From: Deltaproteobacteria bacterium
Lineage (GTDB): Bacteria > Desulfobacterota > DSM-4660 > Desulfatiglandales > Desulfatiglandaceae
DNA: 14,236 bases
Direction of reading: 5' to 3'
Assembly: GCA_021159825.1 (NCBI GenBank)
Contig: JAGHDR010000163.1
Location: 1-14,236, forward strand
Shown here: piece by piece, positions 1-7,810 of the stretch
How the letters are laid out: the number at the start of each line of letters is the position of its first letter
Numbering within the stretch: the stretch's first letter is position 1
Notes under the pieces: generated by a model
What the model saw: only the letters and a program-made list of their open reading frames with translations
The model's database searches: none
What the model was told of the DNA's origin: nothing
Program-made: the position numbers and the translations under genes

Positions 1-1
1 A

Positions 2-1243
2 GACGCATTTTCACTCCCGTTGGTCGAAATCCTGAGTCGCCGGAAGGGAAACGGGCGACACCCCCGCGCACTGGTTCTGACTCCCACCCGGGAACTGGCG
101 CTTCAGGTGGGAGAGAGTATCAAAGCCTATGCAAGGCGGGTCTCCCTTCGATGCACCGTGGTTTACGGCGGGGTTCGCATCAATCCGCAGATCGATCGGC
201 TGAAGCGCGGCATTGATGTTCTTGTGGCCACGCCGGGCCGCCTTCTGGATCTTGCCGGTCAGAGGTATCTGAAGCTTTCCCGCATAGCGTTTCTGGTTTT
301 TGACGAGGCGGACAGAATGCTGGATCTGGGATTCGGTGAGGAGATCTCCGAAATCCTCGATCTCATTCCGGTTGAACGCAGGACCATGCTGTTTTCCGCC
401 ACCTACACCCGAGAGATCCGGGATCTTGCCGGAAGAATGCTTCGGGATCCGGAATATATCGAGGTGACGCCAAAGGCTACGGCGGCGGAATCGGTCGTTC
501 AGAAAGTACACCTGGTGGACCGATCAAATAAACGCGCGCTTCTTATCCACCTGATTACCAGGGAACGCCGGAGTCGCGTACTGGTCTTTACCCGCACAAA
601 ACACGGGGCAAACAAGCTCACGGAGAAACTTGCCGCACAACGGATCAATGCCGCCGCCCTGCACGGCAACAAGAGCCAGTCTTTCCGAACGCGTACCCTA
701 AAAGCGTTTAAAAACGGCGAGATCCGCATCCTCGTGGCAACGGATGTGGCTGCAAGGGGCCTGGATATCAGCAATCTGCCCTATGTGGTCAATTACGACA
801 TGCCGAGCATCCCCGAGGATTATGTTCACCGCATCGGTCGCACCGGCCGTGCGGGTGTCGGCGGCATTGCCGTTTCCCTGGTCGGTTACGATGAAAAGCC
901 TTATTTGCAGGCCATTGAAAAACTGTTGAAGCAGAAGATCCCGGTGGAAAAAGTTGATGGTTATACCGTGGATAGTGATGTTCCGGATTTTGTGCTTTTT
1001 CGTCCCAACAACCCACAAAGCGAAAAAAAGGCAGACAAGGCCATAAAAGAGCTGGTCGTCAAAAAAAATGCTTCAAAACAGCGATCGCAAACCCGTAAAG
1101 CAAAAGCGACAGGTTCCGGAAAGCGCTCGGGACCGGAATCGAAATCCCGATCCGGCAGGAGAAACCCTGAGGTGGGAAAAAAGCAGCCCGGATCAGAATC
1201 GCGTTCCCCTCACGCTTCTAAACAAAGCAAACCCAGGGGGTAG
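2..1243 (+). CDS. rhlE: RhlE-type DEAD-box ATP-dependent RNA helicase (5' partial)
   Basis: This is a cytoplasmic ATP-dependent RNA helicase that unwinds short RNA duplexes in ribosome assembly or RNA turnover. The reading frame is open from the first bases of the window, so the gene starts upstream; the Q motif and Walker A (motif I) are missing. The first visible residues (DAFSLPLVEIL) match the stretch right after motif I. The later motifs are complete in the visible protein: PTRELA (about residue 28), TPGR, DEAD (about 101-104), SAT (about 131-133), VFTRTK, ATDVAARGLDI and HRIGRTGRAG (about 276-285). After about residue 340 there is a Lys/Arg/Ser-rich tail, typical of the basic RNA-binding extensions of RhlE proteins. 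The in-frame TTG at 20 is not the real start. It is convergent with the MscS-type gene. Family assignment is secure; RhlE rather than another DEAD subfamily is likely. Confidence 0.93.
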   Translation, partial: DAFSLPLVEILSRRKGNGRHPRALVLTPTRELALQVGESIKAYARRVSLRCTVVYGGVRINPQIDRLKRGIDVLVATPGRLLDLAGQRYLKLSRIAFLVFDEADRMLDLGFGEEISEILDLIPVERRTMLFSATYTREIRDLAGRMLRDPEYIEVTPKATAAESVVQKVHLVDRSNKRALLIHLITRERRSRVLVFTRTKHGANKLTEKLAAQRINAAALHGNKSQSFRTRTLKAFKNGEIRILVATDVAARGLDISNLPYVVNYDMPSIPEDYVHRIGRTGRAGVGGIAVSLVGYDEKPYLQAIEKLLKQKIPVEKVDGYTVDSDVPDFVLFRPNNPQSEKKADKAIKELVVKKNASKQRSQTRKAKATGSGKRSGPESKSRSGRRNPEVGKKQPGSESRSPHASKQSKPRG

Positions 1244-1382
1244 AAGGCAATGGCGCCGTTTCCTAAAAGAATCTCCTGTTTCATGTTAACTCCTCTGTTA
1301 TAATAATGAAAGTCATGATGTCATCGGAGGATTTTTTGGTGGTGTCAAGCTTCGTTTCCCCCTTATTCACCGGCGCGTATCG

Positions 1383-2732
1383 TCACGTTACGGGCGAACT
1401 GCCATGCTCCGGAACATGAGCAACTCGCAGCGGCGTTTCAGTATCCAAATGTATGTCCCTTTGAGGATAGGGTATTTCAATTCCATGCGCTTTGAGGGTG
1501 TCCCAGATGCTGAGCATGACTTGGCTGGTGATATTGGCGACCCCGTTTTGGGGGTCCTGAATCCAAAAGCGCAGTTGCAGATCCACGGAATTATCCCCGA
1601 ATCCCACCATCAGGCATTTCGGCGCCGGGTTATTCAGCACTCTTTCGATGTCTTTGGGGGCATTTTTGATGAGTTCCATGGCATTGTGGGGGTCCGCATT
1701 GTAGGAGATGCCCACCGGCACCTTGATCCGGATTTTTCGTGTGGAGTAGGACCAGTTGATGACCTGCTGGGTAATGAGGTCTTCGTTGGGGATCAGGTAT
1801 TCCTTTTCATCCCGGGTGACCACTGAGACGCACCGCCCGCCCATGTGTTTGACATAGCCATATACGTTCTGCAGTTGTACCACGTCGCCCGGCTTGACGG
1901 ATTTGTCCGAGAGCAGGATAAGACCGCTGATGAAATTTCCGACGATTTTCTGCAACCCGAATCCGATGCCTACGCCGATGGCGCCGCTTAAAAGTGTCAG
2001 GGCCGATAGATCAATGCCCACGCTGTTTAAAGCCACCAGCGTCACCATCACAATCATGGCGATATTAAGACTTTTGGTGAGCATCAGACGGGTGGATGGG
2101 GTCAGTTCGGAAACCTTGGACAATTTCTTTTCCAGGTTACCATTGACCCAACTGACGCCTCGAAGGAGGATGATCAGTATAAAGACAGCCTTAACGACGG
2201 AAAGCAGGGTCAAATTGACGTCTCCCGCCGTAAACCCGATACTTTCCAGCAATGAAATGGTTTTATCCAGGACGCCGATGATATTGAGTGCCGCCACCAA
2301 CCAGCATACCACGGCAATAATTTTAGACCAGAAGCGGTCCAGAATGACGGATGTGGCCAATTGAATGACGACCCAGGCGATGGCCAGATTCAAAGCCATG
2401 GTCATTAAAAAGGTCTTGTACCCGATGCCCCTCACACCCTGAATGCACAACCAGAGCGAAAATATGCTGAAAATCAGGGGCAAAAGACCGAGAAAGCGGA
2501 TCAAAAAACCTGTGGCGTGCCGGCTTTTGAGGGAAGATTCCTTTATCCGGGCGTTGATGATTCGGCGGATCCATCGACCTAGAATGGTTCCGATAATCCA
2601 TGCTGCCAGCAACACTGAGATCTGCACCAGCAAATGGACCAGGTTTTCCCAGATGAAGACGTTGGATACAATCCAATCTTTCAGGGATAGGAGTCTTTTA
2701 TGAAGTGTATCAATGTCCAGGTATGAATTCAT
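1383..2732 (-). CDS. MscS-family mechanosensitive ion channel
   Basis: This 449-aa inner-membrane protein should open under membrane tension and release solutes during hypo-osmotic shock. Hydrophobic segments lie at about residues 30-52, 76-97, 107-130, 137-155, 177-191 and 221-240. They are followed by the pore helix and the MscS signature at about 245-275 (GAIGVGIGFGLQKIVGNFISG), then the beta-domain starting near KPGDVV (about 280) and the PNEDLI/NWSYS region (about 315-330). It is longer than E. coli MscS (286 aa), with extra N-terminal helices, and so belongs to the larger YbdG/YnaI/DUF3772-less type of homologue; the exact subclass is not resolved. The ATG at 2732 is preceded by GGGAG about 8 nt upstream. 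It is divergent from the 113-aa orphan gene and convergent with rhlE. Confidence 0.93.
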   Translation of the reverse strand: MNSYLDIDTLHKRLLSLKDWIVSNVFIWENLVHLLVQISVLLAAWIIGTILGRWIRRIINARIKESSLKSRHATGFLIRFLGLLPLIFSIFSLWLCIQGVRGIGYKTFLMTMALNLAIAWVVIQLATSVILDRFWSKIIAVVCWLVAALNIIGVLDKTISLLESIGFTAGDVNLTLLSVVKAVFILIILLRGVSWVNGNLEKKLSKVSELTPSTRLMLTKSLNIAMIVMVTLVALNSVGIDLSALTLLSGAIGVGIGFGLQKIVGNFISGLILLSDKSVKPGDVVQLQNVYGYVKHMGGRCVSVVTRDEKEYLIPNEDLITQQVINWSYSTRKIRIKVPVGISYNADPHNAMELIKNAPKDIERVLNNPAPKCLMVGFGDNSVDLQLRFWIQDPQNGVANITSQVMLSIWDTLKAHGIEIPYPQRDIHLDTETPLRVAHVPEHGSSPVT

Positions 2733-2900
2733 GGGCCGCTCCCGTAATCGGTTAGAAAAAATTCATAATGTTTCGACTTTCTACATGAAATTCTTGACAG
2801 CCACAAGTGTTTTGAAGAAGCATAAACATAAAATTAAATTGGGAAACTTAAAAAGACCCCACTGAACTGGATGGGTAATATGGGTAATCAGGAGGTAAAT

Positions 2901-3242
2901 ATGAGCCAATTCATGCAGATCGATATCCGAGTGATTCCTTTTTTTGAAGTACCTTTTGCAAAGCGATTCCCGCATTTGATTGAGTTGTTTCGACGGTTGT
3001 CCTATGGGGAAGTTCTGAAAAAGGAGCCTTCCTTTTATGATCTGGTCGATACCATCACGACCATTTCTGAACATCCGGACACCCCTTCAGAATTGAGAGA
3101 TATGCTCAGTCCTTATGTGGGCAGGTTGGGAAAACTAAAAGATCAGGCCCGGGAACATCTCCTGGCCCGTCGTCTGAATGAGTTGGACCGATTATTATAC
3201 CGGATTGAAGACCAGTTTGAAGATCTGGAAGGAGCGCTTTGA
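2901..3242 (+). CDS. Uncharacterised 113-aa helical protein
   Basis: No family is recognised. The protein has no signal peptide or membrane segment. The first third (PFFEVPFAKRFPHLIELF) is aromatic and hydrophobic, and the second half is strongly charged and probably helical or coiled-coil, ending in an acidic DQFEDLEGAL. The start was placed at the ATG at 2901 because AGGAGG lies 6 nt upstream (2889-2894 region). An upstream in-frame ATG at 2871 has no such site, and its extension (MGNMGNQEVN) partly encodes the ribosome binding site. It is divergent from the MscS-type gene and ends 14 bp from the convergent sfsA stop. The strong ribosome binding site and absence of a competing frame make it likely to be a real gene; the function is unknown. 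Confidence 0.7.
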   Translation: MSQFMQIDIRVIPFFEVPFAKRFPHLIELFRRLSYGEVLKKEPSFYDLVDTITTISEHPDTPSELRDMLSPYVGRLGKLKDQAREHLLARRLNELDRLLYRIEDQFEDLEGAL

Positions 3243-3256
3243 TCCGTGAGATCAGG

Positions 3257-3979
3257 CTATAGTTGAAAAGGAACCGGTTGATTCAGCCGAATCCCTTTAA
3301 GGTCAATTTTCACATCATAGACCAGGATTTCCACGCCGTTTAAAACGGCCTTTCTCAATTCTTCTCCGTAAGCCGGGTCAATGGGGTCCGCCGGTTCAAA
3401 GCGGGTCGCATCCATCCTTTGAATCAGATAAAACATTACTGAACGGTCGCTCTGTTTCACCTGATCCTGAAGTTCGACCAGGTGTTTGAGGCCCCGTGAG
3501 GTTACAGCATCGGGAAAACAGGCAAGACCCTTCGTTACCAGAGTGCAGTTTTTGACCTCAACAAAACAACGGTTTTTTTCCTTTTCCAAAAGCAGGTCAA
3601 TGCGGGAATTTTTGCCGTATTTGACTTCTGATCGCACCGTTTCATAACCGGCTAATTCCGGAATGTCACCCGCAAGAATGGCCGCTTTGGTCAGCCGGTT
3701 GGGAACAAGGGTGTTGACCCCCACCATGGAAGTTCCCATGTCGATCATTTCCCAGGTGTATTTCAGGCGGCGCGACGGTTTGTTGTGCCGGGTAAGATAG
3801 ACGGTGCGACCCGGTTCACAGCACTCTTTCATGCTGCCCGAGTTGGGGCAGTGGGCGGTCACCACATGATTGTTTCTCAGCTTGACGTCGGCCATGAATC
3901 GTTTATATCGCTTGATCAATACACCCTCTATGAGTCTGGGCCATTTCAAAAGGGCGCTCTTTTTTTCGTTTTCGGACAT
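3257..3979 (-). CDS. sfsA: DNA/RNA nuclease SfsA (sugar fermentation stimulation protein family)
   Basis: This 240-aa protein is full length for SfsA, a family with a PD-(D/E)XK-like nuclease core first described as a sugar-fermentation stimulation factor in E. coli; its physiological substrate is poorly defined. Visible hallmarks are an N-terminal OB-like segment with HCPNSGSM (about residues 43-50), the SRIDLLLE segment carrying a catalytic Asp, FVEVKNCTL with the Glu-x-Lys of the nuclease motif, and FPDAVTSRGLKHL, the SfsA signature. The ATG at 3979 is preceded by a GAGGA sequence about 9 nt upstream. It lies only 17 nt downstream of the DUF5615 toxin gene on the same strand, so it may be read from the toxin-antitoxin promoter. 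Confidence 0.95.
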   Translation of the reverse strand: MSENEKKSALLKWPRLIEGVLIKRYKRFMADVKLRNNHVVTAHCPNSGSMKECCEPGRTVYLTRHNKPSRRLKYTWEMIDMGTSMVGVNTLVPNRLTKAAILAGDIPELAGYETVRSEVKYGKNSRIDLLLEKEKNRCFVEVKNCTLVTKGLACFPDAVTSRGLKHLVELQDQVKQSDRSVMFYLIQRMDATRFEPADPIDPAYGEELRKAVLNGVEILVYDVKIDLKGIRLNQPVPFQL

Positions 3980-3996
3980 GAAAGCGGATCCTCATT

Positions 3997-4347
3997 TTAC
4001 CCTTGCAGAAAATCAATGGTGTAAGGCTCCATCCCTGATGGATGTTGAGAAGCATATTTTTTAAGGGCATCTGCCATAAGGCGGAATTTATCTCCGGGTA
4101 TGCTGTAAGGAACAATGAGCACCCCGAAATGGGGGCGGAGATCATTAAAAAATTGAACGGTGAGTCGAATAAAATCATTTCGGTTTCGGGTCACAACAGC
4201 CCTTCCTGCTGAGGCTGCGTATTCTAATTGTGCTCTGTCGGAGGCCTGGGTCATGTTCACGTCATGGGTGCTGACGGCGTCAACTTGATGTTTTTTTAAT
4301 ATGTGAGCGACCTTGGGGCTGATGTCTTCGTCCAGGTAATATTTCAT
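3997..4347 (-). CDS. DUF5615 PIN-like toxin
   Basis: This 116-aa protein has a compact PIN-like (Mut7-C-like) fold signature: MKYYLDEDI at the N-terminus (acidic Asp6/Glu7/Asp8), THD at 27-29, SDRAQL with Asp37, and VVTRNRNDF with Asp58. These acidic residues correspond to the metal-binding site of PIN nucleases. DUF5615 proteins are commonly paired with DUF433 proteins as predicted type II toxin-antitoxin modules, and the DUF433 gene is directly upstream. Its ATG overlaps the TGA of that gene by 4 nt (ATGA), so translation is probably coupled. Predicted role: ribonuclease toxin, inferred from family and context. Confidence 0.85.
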   Translation of the reverse strand: MKYYLDEDISPKVAHILKKHQVDAVSTHDVNMTQASDRAQLEYAASAGRAVVTRNRNDFIRLTVQFFNDLRPHFGVLIVPYSIPGDKFRLMADALKKYASQHPSGMEPYTIDFLQG

Positions 4348-4763
4348 GCGTTGCTTCCAGCCAGAAACGGAAACCTTTGATAAATGACTTCCGGTGTCCA
4401 GCTTTCATTTTTCGCCATCAACTGATCGATTTCTTCAGGGTATGCCCGATAGTATCCTAAGGCGGATCTCAGCTGCAGTTCAGAGAGCCAGTCAAAGGCA
4501 TTGCAAAGCCGTTTGAAGTCCTCCTCCATACTTTTGTAGGTCGCTATAATTTCCCAGACTTCAATGCCGGCCCCGGCAATTCTCGCGTGCCGTCCGCTGG
4601 CGCCCTCGCTGAAGACGATGCCGGGACAGCGATACATCTTGATCCCCTCTTCCAGCAGTTCCTTTGCCACAGCGGAAAATTCTTTTCCCCATTGCCGAGC
4701 AATGTCTTGAATTCCATCAACGGTTTTCTCAGGGATTCGCATACTTTTTTGAACGCTTTTCAT
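4344..4763 (-). CDS. DUF433 antitoxin with N-terminal ribbon-helix-helix-like segment
   Basis: This 139-aa protein is predicted to neutralise the downstream DUF5615 toxin and repress its own operon. Residues 1-45 (SMRIPEKTVDGIQDIARQ, then AVAKELLEEGIKM) look like a ribbon-helix-helix DNA-binding segment. The C-terminal two thirds follow the DUF433 pattern: RIAGAGIEVWEII, then a helical section ending ALGYYRAYPEEID. The order, DNA-binding and antitoxin first and toxin second with a 4-nt ATGA overlap, is classical for type II modules. The ATG at 4763 has AGGAGG about 6 nt upstream. The fusion is longer than plain DUF433 proteins of about 75-110 aa. Confidence 0.82.
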   Translation of the reverse strand: MKSVQKSMRIPEKTVDGIQDIARQWGKEFSAVAKELLEEGIKMYRCPGIVFSEGASGRHARIAGAGIEVWEIIATYKSMEEDFKRLCNAFDWLSELQLRSALGYYRAYPEEIDQLMAKNESWTPEVIYQRFPFLAGSNA

Positions 4764-4782
4764 CGTTGCCTCCTGATGACAA

Positions 4783-4822
4783 TGTATGATACAAGATTAC
4801 AGTGCAAGTCGCTGTATGTCAA
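4783..4822 (-). promoter_or_regulatory. Putative promoter and operator of the DUF433/DUF5615 pair
   Basis: On the minus strand TTGACA (4817-4822) is followed after 17 nt by TAATCT (4794-4799), a good -35 and a weak -10. Directly downstream lies the palindrome TGTATgATACA (4783-4793), placed where a bound repressor would block initiation, and the antitoxin ATG is 20 nt further on. The -35 is clear; the operator role is inferred from position and the self-repressing habit of such modules. Confidence 0.5.
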
Positions 4823-4885
4823 CCGCCTTTTGATTCAAAAAACATTATTAAGATTTTTGACGCGTTTCAGTTTTGAGGAGACTTC

Positions 4886-6109
4886 ATGCCGGCAAATGGC
4901 AACACCACCTGTGAACAACGTGAAACAGCGCCTTGGTCGCTGATCCTGTTGCTGGTGGGTGCGGGTGTTGTGGCCTCGTTTCAGGTGGGTAAAGTCCCGC
5001 CCATGTTGCCGTTTATCCGAATGGAACTGGGTATGAACCTTTTTCTGGCCGGTTGGATGTTATCCATATTCAGCATCACCGGTCTGGTTTTCGGTTCGGT
5101 TATCGGTGCGGTTGCAGATGCTTTCGGCCATCGGCGTTTTGTCCTGTGGGGGCTGGTGTGCCAGGCGGCTGCAAGCTTTTTGGGTTCCTTGGCATCGGGG
5201 GCTGAATTACTTCTACTCACCCGGGTCTTGGAGGGTTTTGGTTTTTTTATGATTGCTGCGGCCGCACCGGCCATGATTTTCAGAATTACCCCTGTTTGTC
5301 ATCACCGCTTGGCGCTTTCTGTCTGGAGTTGTTATGTCCCTGCAGGCGTGGCGGTCATTATGCTTCTGGCGCCCCTTTTAGAGTTCCGCTTCGGGTGGCG
5401 GGGATTATGGCAGGCCAATACGGTTATTTTGCTGGCCTATGGCTTCTGGGTGATGCGGGCCACCCGCGGGATTGTTGCGTTTCGAGGCGGAAAACCGCTT
5501 CCATGGAAGACGGTTTTCGAAAACATCTTATTCACCACCACCGCCAAGGGTCCACTTCTTCTTTCCGCGATTTTTGGTAGTTATGCCCTGCAGTGGCTGA
5601 CCGTGATGGGATTTTTACCGATCCTGCTCATGGAAGATCACGGACTGGACCCGGCAACGGCAGCTGTGTTGACGGCCGTCATGGTGGCTATGAACATGCC
5701 CGGAAACCTGGCGGGAGGCTGGTTTCTCCAAAAGGGGGTCAGACGATGGCAACTCATCTCGGTGGCCAGTCTGGTGATGGGTTTGTGCAGCCTGGCTATT
5801 TATTCCCCTCATTTTTCCTTTGCTGTTCGCTACGGCGCCTGCCTTTTGTTTTCCGGTGTGGGCGGGCTGATCCCCTCATCCGTCCTGAGTGGCGCGTCGA
5901 TTTATGCGCCTTCCAGGAACCTGGTGGCCGCCACCAACGGATTGTTCATCCAGGGGGCCCAGTTTGGTCAACTGGTGGGTCCGCCGGTTCTGGGGCTGAT
6001 GGTTTCAGGCGCCGGCGGCTGGCATGTTGCGCCCTGGTTTCTGGGATCTTCAGCGGCTCTGGGTGTCATGTTATCCTTTTGGCTTAGGGCGTTTTCAAGG
6101 TCCAAATAA
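4886..6109 (+). CDS. MFS transporter (CynX/NimT-like)
   Basis: This 407-aa integral membrane protein has about twelve hydrophobic helices, the usual size and topology of the major facilitator superfamily. Between TM2 and TM3 the loop AVADAFGHRRFVLWG matches MFS motif A (GxxxDxxGRR), and RVLEGFGFFMIAAAAPAMI matches the TM4 region. A short hydrophilic loop around residues 195-210 separates the two six-helix halves. The substrate cannot be told from sequence; the overall look is of CynX/nitrate-type antiporters. The ATG at 4886 has GAGGAG 6 nt upstream. It stands alone, with no same-strand neighbour within an operon-like distance. An 11-bp direct repeat (6093-6103 and 6112-6122) straddles the stop codon. 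Confidence 0.9.
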   Translation: MPANGNTTCEQRETAPWSLILLLVGAGVVASFQVGKVPPMLPFIRMELGMNLFLAGWMLSIFSITGLVFGSVIGAVADAFGHRRFVLWGLVCQAAASFLGSLASGAELLLLTRVLEGFGFFMIAAAAPAMIFRITPVCHHRLALSVWSCYVPAGVAVIMLLAPLLEFRFGWRGLWQANTVILLAYGFWVMRATRGIVAFRGGKPLPWKTVFENILFTTTAKGPLLLSAIFGSYALQWLTVMGFLPILLMEDHGLDPATAAVLTAVMVAMNMPGNLAGGWFLQKGVRRWQLISVASLVMGLCSLAIYSPHFSFAVRYGACLLFSGVGGLIPSSVLSGASIYAPSRNLVAATNGLFIQGAQFGQLVGPPVLGLMVSGAGGWHVAPWFLGSSAALGVMLSFWLRAFSRSK

Positions 6110-6122
6110 CATTTCAAGGTCC
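6093..6122. repeat. 11-bp direct repeat around the MFS stop codon
   Basis: TTTCAAGGTCC occurs at 6093-6103 and 6112-6122, 19 bp apart, overlapping the end of the MFS transporter gene. It may be a small local duplication that left the end of the protein intact. Confidence 0.6.
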
Positions 6123-6233
6123 TAAAAGTTCTTTGGTTGATTCTGAAAGTCAGTATTGATAAATAAGGTTTGCAGATTGTTATCGGGTAAATCGAGTTTC
6201 GCTTATGGTAATGCAAGATTTTCGGTCAAAATA

Positions 6234-6660
6234 TTATTTTGTGCGTTTGAGCAGCAGCGCGACCCGTGCCAGGAACCGTTTCCGGGCAATGGGTTTGGTG
6301 AGGTAATCATCGGCTCCCGCATCCAGGCCTTCCAGTTCCGATTCCTCCTCGTCCCTTGCCGTCAGCATCATAATGGGGATATCGCGGGTGGTCGCTTGGC
6401 TCTTGAGCTTTTTGATGAGCATGACGCCATCCATTTTCGGCATTTCATAATCGGTGACGATGGTGAACAAGCAGACATCTTCTGAGATATCCTCATCTTT
6501 CGGTGTCAAATCTTCCTGTGTTGAAGAATCCGTGTTAGGGGTCAGGGAATCAACCGAGGGCCACGCGAAAAACCATCTTCGATGGTGGTCAGTCCCTGAA
6601 GGGCTTTCTGAATGCCGTCAAAGGACATCACGTGATATCCTTCCTTCGCGTTAGATATCG
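6234..6660 (-). pseudogene. Decayed GspE/PilB-type ATPase C-terminus plus response-regulator receiver domain
   Basis: The 3' part (6234-6509) encodes most of a CheY-like receiver domain: IVTDYEMPKMDG carries the phospho-acceptor Asp, then MLTARDEEE with the switch Thr, and DDYLTKPI with the conserved Lys-Pro. The first strand with its acidic pair (the usual LVVDDE) is missing. Upstream, about 6655-6565, another frame reads FDGIQKALQGLTTIED, the hallmark C-terminus of GspE/PilB secretion ATPases. Reading on (V-F-R-V-A-S-V-D-S-L-T-P) requires two single-base shifts, near 6573 and 6560, after which the frame joins the receiver segment. I read this as a remnant of a secretion-ATPase/receiver fusion, 5'-truncated and frameshifted. 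The 5' end abuts the radical SAM stop at 6664. No start with a good ribosome binding site was found. Confidence 0.6.
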
Positions 6661-6663
6661 GTG

Positions 6664-7698
6664 TTAATGACCTTGACATTCCAGCCCTTCGTCGATTAGT
6701 GCCAGCACTTGCTGTTTCTCTTCCGGGAATTTGTACCCTTCATAGCTAAGGCTGAAAAGATAACCACCCCGGCGATTCTGCCAGCAATTGCCCGCATGAT
6801 CGAAACACACCCTGGACGAAACATTCAGTGTTTCCATGGTCAGTCTGAGCTCCTCAAGTTGCTCTTGAGGGGAGAGCAGCCTAAACTCTTTTTCAAGGGC
6901 TGCTTGGTTGAGCGGGGTCCCCGGCCATAGACGAAAGGGCCTGGAACGGATGTAGTGGGGATTGATATCATTGAGCACCCTCGCGGTATTGAGGGCGTGA
7001 TTTTCCCAACAAGCCTTGCCGCCCACCCCGGGCATCCAGTATTCGGAAACCTGGAATCCGGCTTTGATGGCCTTTTGACCGCCCTTGATGTGGCTTTCAG
7101 GGGTGGCTCCCTTCTTTATTATATTCAGAACCGCTTTGTCGCCGGATTCCAGCCCCAGGTGCAATCGGTCCAGACCCGCTTCGCGGATGTTTTTTAGGGT
7201 TTCCGGTTTTTTCTGTGCCAGGGTTTTGCTTCTAGCGTAGGAGGTAACCCTGTTGATGGACGGGAAGGTCTCTCGCAGGTATTCGAGTGCCGGCACCAGG
7301 TTTTCCGTTTTCATAATGAGGCTGTTTGCGTCCTGCACAAATGCCGTTTTACCCCCGGACAATAACCACTGGTAGACCATTGGAAATCCATTGCTGTATT
7401 CCAGTTCCGGAGTGCGCCGCATTAACATGACAGCTGCCTCATGGCTTACTTTGCCGCTTTCCCCGGTTTTTGAAGAGAGTTCTTTTAAGTCATGAGCCAG
7501 TTGGGCCATAGCGTCGATGTCCTGTTTGATGTCCTCCAGGGTGCGCAGCTCGAATTTCTCGTTTTTGTACATTCCGCAAAAGGTGCAATGGTTCCAAGGG
7601 CAGTTGCGGGTAAACCGGACCAGCAGGGAATTGCTCCCGCCTTCGCTGGGGGGTCGATAGACACCGGTTTCAAAATTATACCTCTGAATACTTCCCAT
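6664..7698 (-). CDS. Radical SAM protein with CX4CX2C cluster motif
   Basis: This 344-aa protein is predicted to bind a [4Fe-4S] cluster and cleave S-adenosylmethionine. The N-terminal FTRNCPWNHCTFCGMYK provides Cys33, Cys38 and Cys41, a CX4CX2C spacing rather than the classical CX3CX2C. Further radical SAM features follow: LSGGKTAFVQDANSL, RVTSYARSKTL, and LDRLHLGLESGDKAVLNIIKKG, the conserved glycine/glutamate strand seen in Elp3/MiaB-like proteins. The C-terminus has FDHAGNCWQNRRGG, with an extra Cys. The reaction is unknown. The ATG at 7698 has AGGAGA about 9 nt upstream. The gene lies downstream of the YefM/YoeB pair on the same strand with a 112-nt gap that includes an AT-rich stretch, so it probably has its own promoter. 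Confidence 0.88.
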   Translation of the reverse strand: MGSIQRYNFETGVYRPPSEGGSNSLLVRFTRNCPWNHCTFCGMYKNEKFELRTLEDIKQDIDAMAQLAHDLKELSSKTGESGKVSHEAAVMLMRRTPELEYSNGFPMVYQWLLSGGKTAFVQDANSLIMKTENLVPALEYLRETFPSINRVTSYARSKTLAQKKPETLKNIREAGLDRLHLGLESGDKAVLNIIKKGATPESHIKGGQKAIKAGFQVSEYWMPGVGGKACWENHALNTARVLNDINPHYIRSRPFRLWPGTPLNQAALEKEFRLLSPQEQLEELRLTMETLNVSSRVCFDHAGNCWQNRRGGYLFSLSYEGYKFPEEKQQVLALIDEGLECQGH

Positions 7699-7810
7699 TG
7701 TTCTTTTTCTCCTATGCCGGCGGAAAGTTCGCCAAAATCCGTTACAGGATTTAAGATATTAACTTTTTTTGAAATATCAATCTCAATGAGGTGTAAAAGG
7801 CCGTGGGCTA

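Noticed and set aside
1291..1336. TCCTC...GAGGATTTTTT as a rho-independent terminator between rhlE and the MscS-type gene
   Set aside because: The stem is only 5 bp with a loop of more than 30 bases; too weak to call.
1307..1420. Small plus-strand open frame from ATG 1307 between rhlE and the MscS-type gene
   Set aside because: No ribosome binding site, no family resemblance, and it runs into the end of the opposite-strand gene.
2794..2825. TTGACA at 2794 as promoter of the 113-aa orphan gene
   Set aside because: No acceptable -10 hexamer at 16-18 nt spacing.
2781..3074. Minus-strand open frame of 97 codons overlapping the 113-aa orphan gene
   Set aside because: No ribosome binding site; the plus-strand frame has a strong one and covers most of the same bases.
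5296..6087. Plus-strand open frames of 94 and 164 codons inside the MFS gene
   Set aside because: Frame shadows of a clearly conserved membrane transporter gene.
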